NCBI GenBank assembly: GCA_035480695.1
Contig: DATIHM010000051.1
Span: 1 to 7,457 of the forward strand
From: DATBED01 sp035480695
Lineage (GTDB): Bacteria; Patescibacteriota; Saccharimonadia; Saccharimonadales; UBA4665
DNA: 7,457 nucleotides
Direction: 5' to 3'
The translations under genes were made by a program, and so were the position numbers. This document shows, piece by piece, positions 5,995 through 7,457 of the stretch. The notes beneath the pieces are model-generated. The model saw only the letters and a program-made list of their open reading frames with translations, was not told where the DNA came from and searched no databases. Numbering within the stretch: the first letter of the stretch is position 1; the number at the start of each line of letters is the position of its first letter.

Positions 5995-7011
5995 GTGGAA
6001 AATACAAACAGTACCATCCAAATAAACGGCAAGCACTACGACGCCAGCACGGGCAAGCCCGTAGGCGGTAGCACGCACGCCGAACCGGCAAGCCATAATA
6101 TGGAAAAACCCGAGCACCACACCCACCAGTCGGAGCACAACGCCGCCAAGCGGCCGGCTAACCACGCCGCTCCGCACGCCCAGACCCGCTCACAGATACT
6201 GATGCGGAAAGCTGTCGATAAGCCCGGGCCTTCCTTGAAGCGCCAGGTGCATGCCCAAGGCCATTTGACGCCCGCGCCTCCCGCCCAAATCTCCGGCAGC
6301 GACGGGCTGGAAAAGCGCCTGCAACGGGCCAACCATGTCCCGAAGAGCAAGCTTATAACCCACTTCTCTGACGTCAAAGGAGCAGCGCCGCGCGCCCCGT
6401 CGCAACCGGCCGTCAGCCAGGCCCGGGCAGGCGTCATGGACGTGCTCGGATCCGCTCCCCAGCCAGCCCGGCCCCGCACGACAAACGACGTCCTCGAACA
6501 CGGTCTACGTCAGGCCCGCTCGCACGAGCAGAAGCCTCTCAAACGCCAACACACCAATCTCAAGAGACAGCTCAGCGTCGTGGCGGTGGTGACACTGGCC
6601 GTCGGCGTGCTGACCGTAGTCGCAGCCAACAACCTGAACGGCGCCCAGTTATCGGTCGCTTCGGCCAAGGCAGGCTTCAGCGCCCGGTTGCCCGACTTCA
6701 AGCCGGCAGGCTTCAGCCAATCGGCCGTCAATTCCAGCAAGGGAACCGTGGCCACCCAGTTCCAGAGCAGCACCGACGCTCGCAACTACACCATCACCCA
6801 GAAAGCTTCCGAGTGGGACAGCACCGAGCTGCGCGACAACTTCGTCGCCTCGCAAGACCCCAATTACCAGACCATCGCCACCAACGGCAACGTCATCTAC
6901 ATCTACGGCAACCACAACGCCACCTGGATCAACGGCGGCATCTGGTACAACGTCGCAGCCAACGGCGCCTTGAGCGACCGCCAACTAGTCGAACTCGCCA
7001 CCAGCCTGTAA
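5995..7011 (+). CDS. Single-pass membrane protein with DUF4367-like external domain
   Basis: This is a 338-residue protein with three parts. The N-terminus has the short conserved-looking motif QINGKHYDASTGKPV (9-23). Next comes a long, poorly ordered cytoplasmic region (24-190), rich in Pro, Ala, Gln and His, with a His cluster in EHHTHQSEHN (40-49). A membrane helix (192-212) follows, preceded by basic residues (KRQHTNLKRQ). The external domain (about 225-338) has features of DUF4367: a paired-strand block ending in ITQKASEWDS, then NVIYIYGNHNATWINGGIWYNV (with N-A-T-W as the trademark strand) and a final SDRQLVELATSL helix. DUF4367 domains occur in many surface and anti-sigma-like proteins; its role here is unknown. 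The start is GTG: an in-frame TAG sits 3 nt before it, and the next Met is residue 36, which would delete the N-terminal motif. gltX follows after 9 nt. Confidence 0.8.
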   Translation: MENTNSTIQINGKHYDASTGKPVGGSTHAEPASHNMEKPEHHTHQSEHNAAKRPANHAAPHAQTRSQILMRKAVDKPGPSLKRQVHAQGHLTPAPPAQISGSDGLEKRLQRANHVPKSKLITHFSDVKGAAPRAPSQPAVSQARAGVMDVLGSAPQPARPRTTNDVLEHGLRQARSHEQKPLKRQHTNLKRQLSVVAVVTLAVGVLTVVAANNLNGAQLSVASAKAGFSARLPDFKPAGFSQSAVNSSKGTVATQFQSSTDARNYTITQKASEWDSTELRDNFVASQDPNYQTIATNGNVIYIYGNHNATWINGGIWYNVAANGALSDRQLVELATSL

Positions 7012-7014
7012 AAT
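7009..7014 (+). promoter_or_regulatory. -10 box for gltX overlapping the upstream stop codon
   Basis: TAAAAT, 5 of 6 consensus matches, begins with the TAA stop of the preceding gene. It lies exactly 6 nt before the gltX ATG, the same spacing as at 2079-2091, which would place transcription start at the A of the ATG. There is no Shine-Dalgarno in the 9-nt gap. No good -35 is seen. gltX could also be read from the upstream gene's transcript. Confidence 0.45.
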
Positions 7015-7020
7015 GTGGAC

Positions 7021-7457
7021 ATGAGTGACGTCAGGACGCGATTCGCGCCCAGCCCGACCGGATATCTGCATGTCGGCGGCATCCGCACGGCGGTTTTCGC
7101 ATGGCTCACCGCCAGGCACGCCGGCGGCCAATTCATCCTGCGCATCGAAGATACCGACAAGAACAGGGAAGTGGCTGGCTCGGAACAGCACATAATCGAG
7201 TGCCTGAAAGCGCTCGGGCTCGACTACGACGAAGGGCCGGACATAGGCGGCCCATACCAGCCTTATCGCCAGAGTGAGCGACTGGCTATTTATAAAAAGC
7301 ACGCCCGGCAACTCGTTGACGCCGGACGGGCCTACGCCGACCCGTACACGCCCGAAGAGGTGCAGGCTTTCCGCGAAGAGGCCGCCAGGAACAAGCAGCC
7401 GTTCCTTTACCGCAACCATCGGCCGGAAAACCCACCGGCTTGGGATAGCAGCCAGCC
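7021..7457 (+). CDS. gltX: Glutamyl-tRNA synthetase, 5' part (runs off the window)
   Basis: The 145 complete codons visible form the N-terminal catalytic domain of a class I aminoacyl-tRNA synthetase that charges tRNA with glutamate. Signature elements are RFAPSPTGYLHVGG (7-20), with HVGG as the HIGH-type motif, then RIEDTD (41-46) and YRQSERL (82-88). A full-length protein would be about 450-500 residues, so roughly two thirds, including the KMSKS loop and anticodon domain, lies beyond the right edge. The GRAYADPYTPEE segment (102-113) stands where many bacterial enzymes have a Cys-x-Cys zinc pair; no cysteines are present there. Whether the enzyme also charges tRNA-Gln, as in organisms using GatCAB, cannot be told from this part. 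The ATG at 7021 directly precedes the conserved first strand. Confidence 0.97.
   Translation, partial: MSDVRTRFAPSPTGYLHVGGIRTAVFAWLTARHAGGQFILRIEDTDKNREVAGSEQHIIECLKALGLDYDEGPDIGGPYQPYRQSERLAIYKKHARQLVDAGRAYADPYTPEEVQAFREEAARNKQPFLYRNHRPENPPAWDSSQ

Noticed and set aside
14..7457. Recoded UGA (glycine) as in some CPR lineages
   Set aside because: Every gene gives a sensible product with standard stops, and the UGA at 2050-2052 ends a gene immediately before a promoter.

Overview
The window looks like a stretch of chromosome from a Candidatus Saccharibacteria (TM7, candidate phyla radiation) genome. The main evidence is the minus-strand PEGA-domain membrane protein, whose N-terminus (MDYLDPKKR, one membrane helix, then an IIQNGIMFFSS segment and a PEGA domain) matches a lineage-typical family as I remember it. 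A sortase with a long cytoplasmic N-terminal domain, a membrane protein with a TIQINGKHYDASTGKPV-like N-terminus, and very tight gene packing point the same way. UGA serves as an ordinary stop at 2050-2052, which argues against the recoded (UGA = Gly) CPR lineages. The taxonomy is an inference without a database search, at about 0.7 confidence.

Left block (14-2052, plus strand): three overlapping genes, apparently one operon. They encode a HAD-family phosphatase, a small alpha/beta hydrolase, and a ribokinase-fold protein that resembles NAD(P)H-hydrate dehydratase (YjeF C-terminal domain) but lacks its catalytic GTGD-type motif. Next comes a 275-residue protein I cannot identify (2091-2918). 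It has its own consensus -10 box placed so that transcription should begin at or next to the ATG. Its stop codon lies 4 nt from the CCA end of a convergent tRNA-Leu(CAA) gene (2923-3007, minus).

Right block (3008-7457): a cell-envelope segment followed by a translation gene. The tRNA and a two-helix sortase (3099-4418, plus) diverge from a short region holding a nearly symmetric pair of -10 boxes. The sortase converges, with a 1-nt gap, on the PEGA/beta-propeller-like membrane protein (4420-5898, minus). That gene diverges across 96 bp from a single-pass membrane protein with a DUF4367-like external domain (5995-7011, plus, GTG start). The 5' part of glutamyl-tRNA synthetase (gltX, from 7021) runs off the right edge.

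The sortase, the PEGA protein and the DUF4367-like protein are all predicted to expose their main domains outside the cytoplasmic membrane, so surface architecture is the shared theme; a direct functional link is not shown. I see no mobile element, CRISPR array, rRNA or toxin-antitoxin pair. No stretch longer than 300 bases lacks a gene. The points most worth following are the probable leaderless transcripts, the sortase architecture, the unidentified gene beside the tRNA, and the degenerate ribokinase-fold protein.
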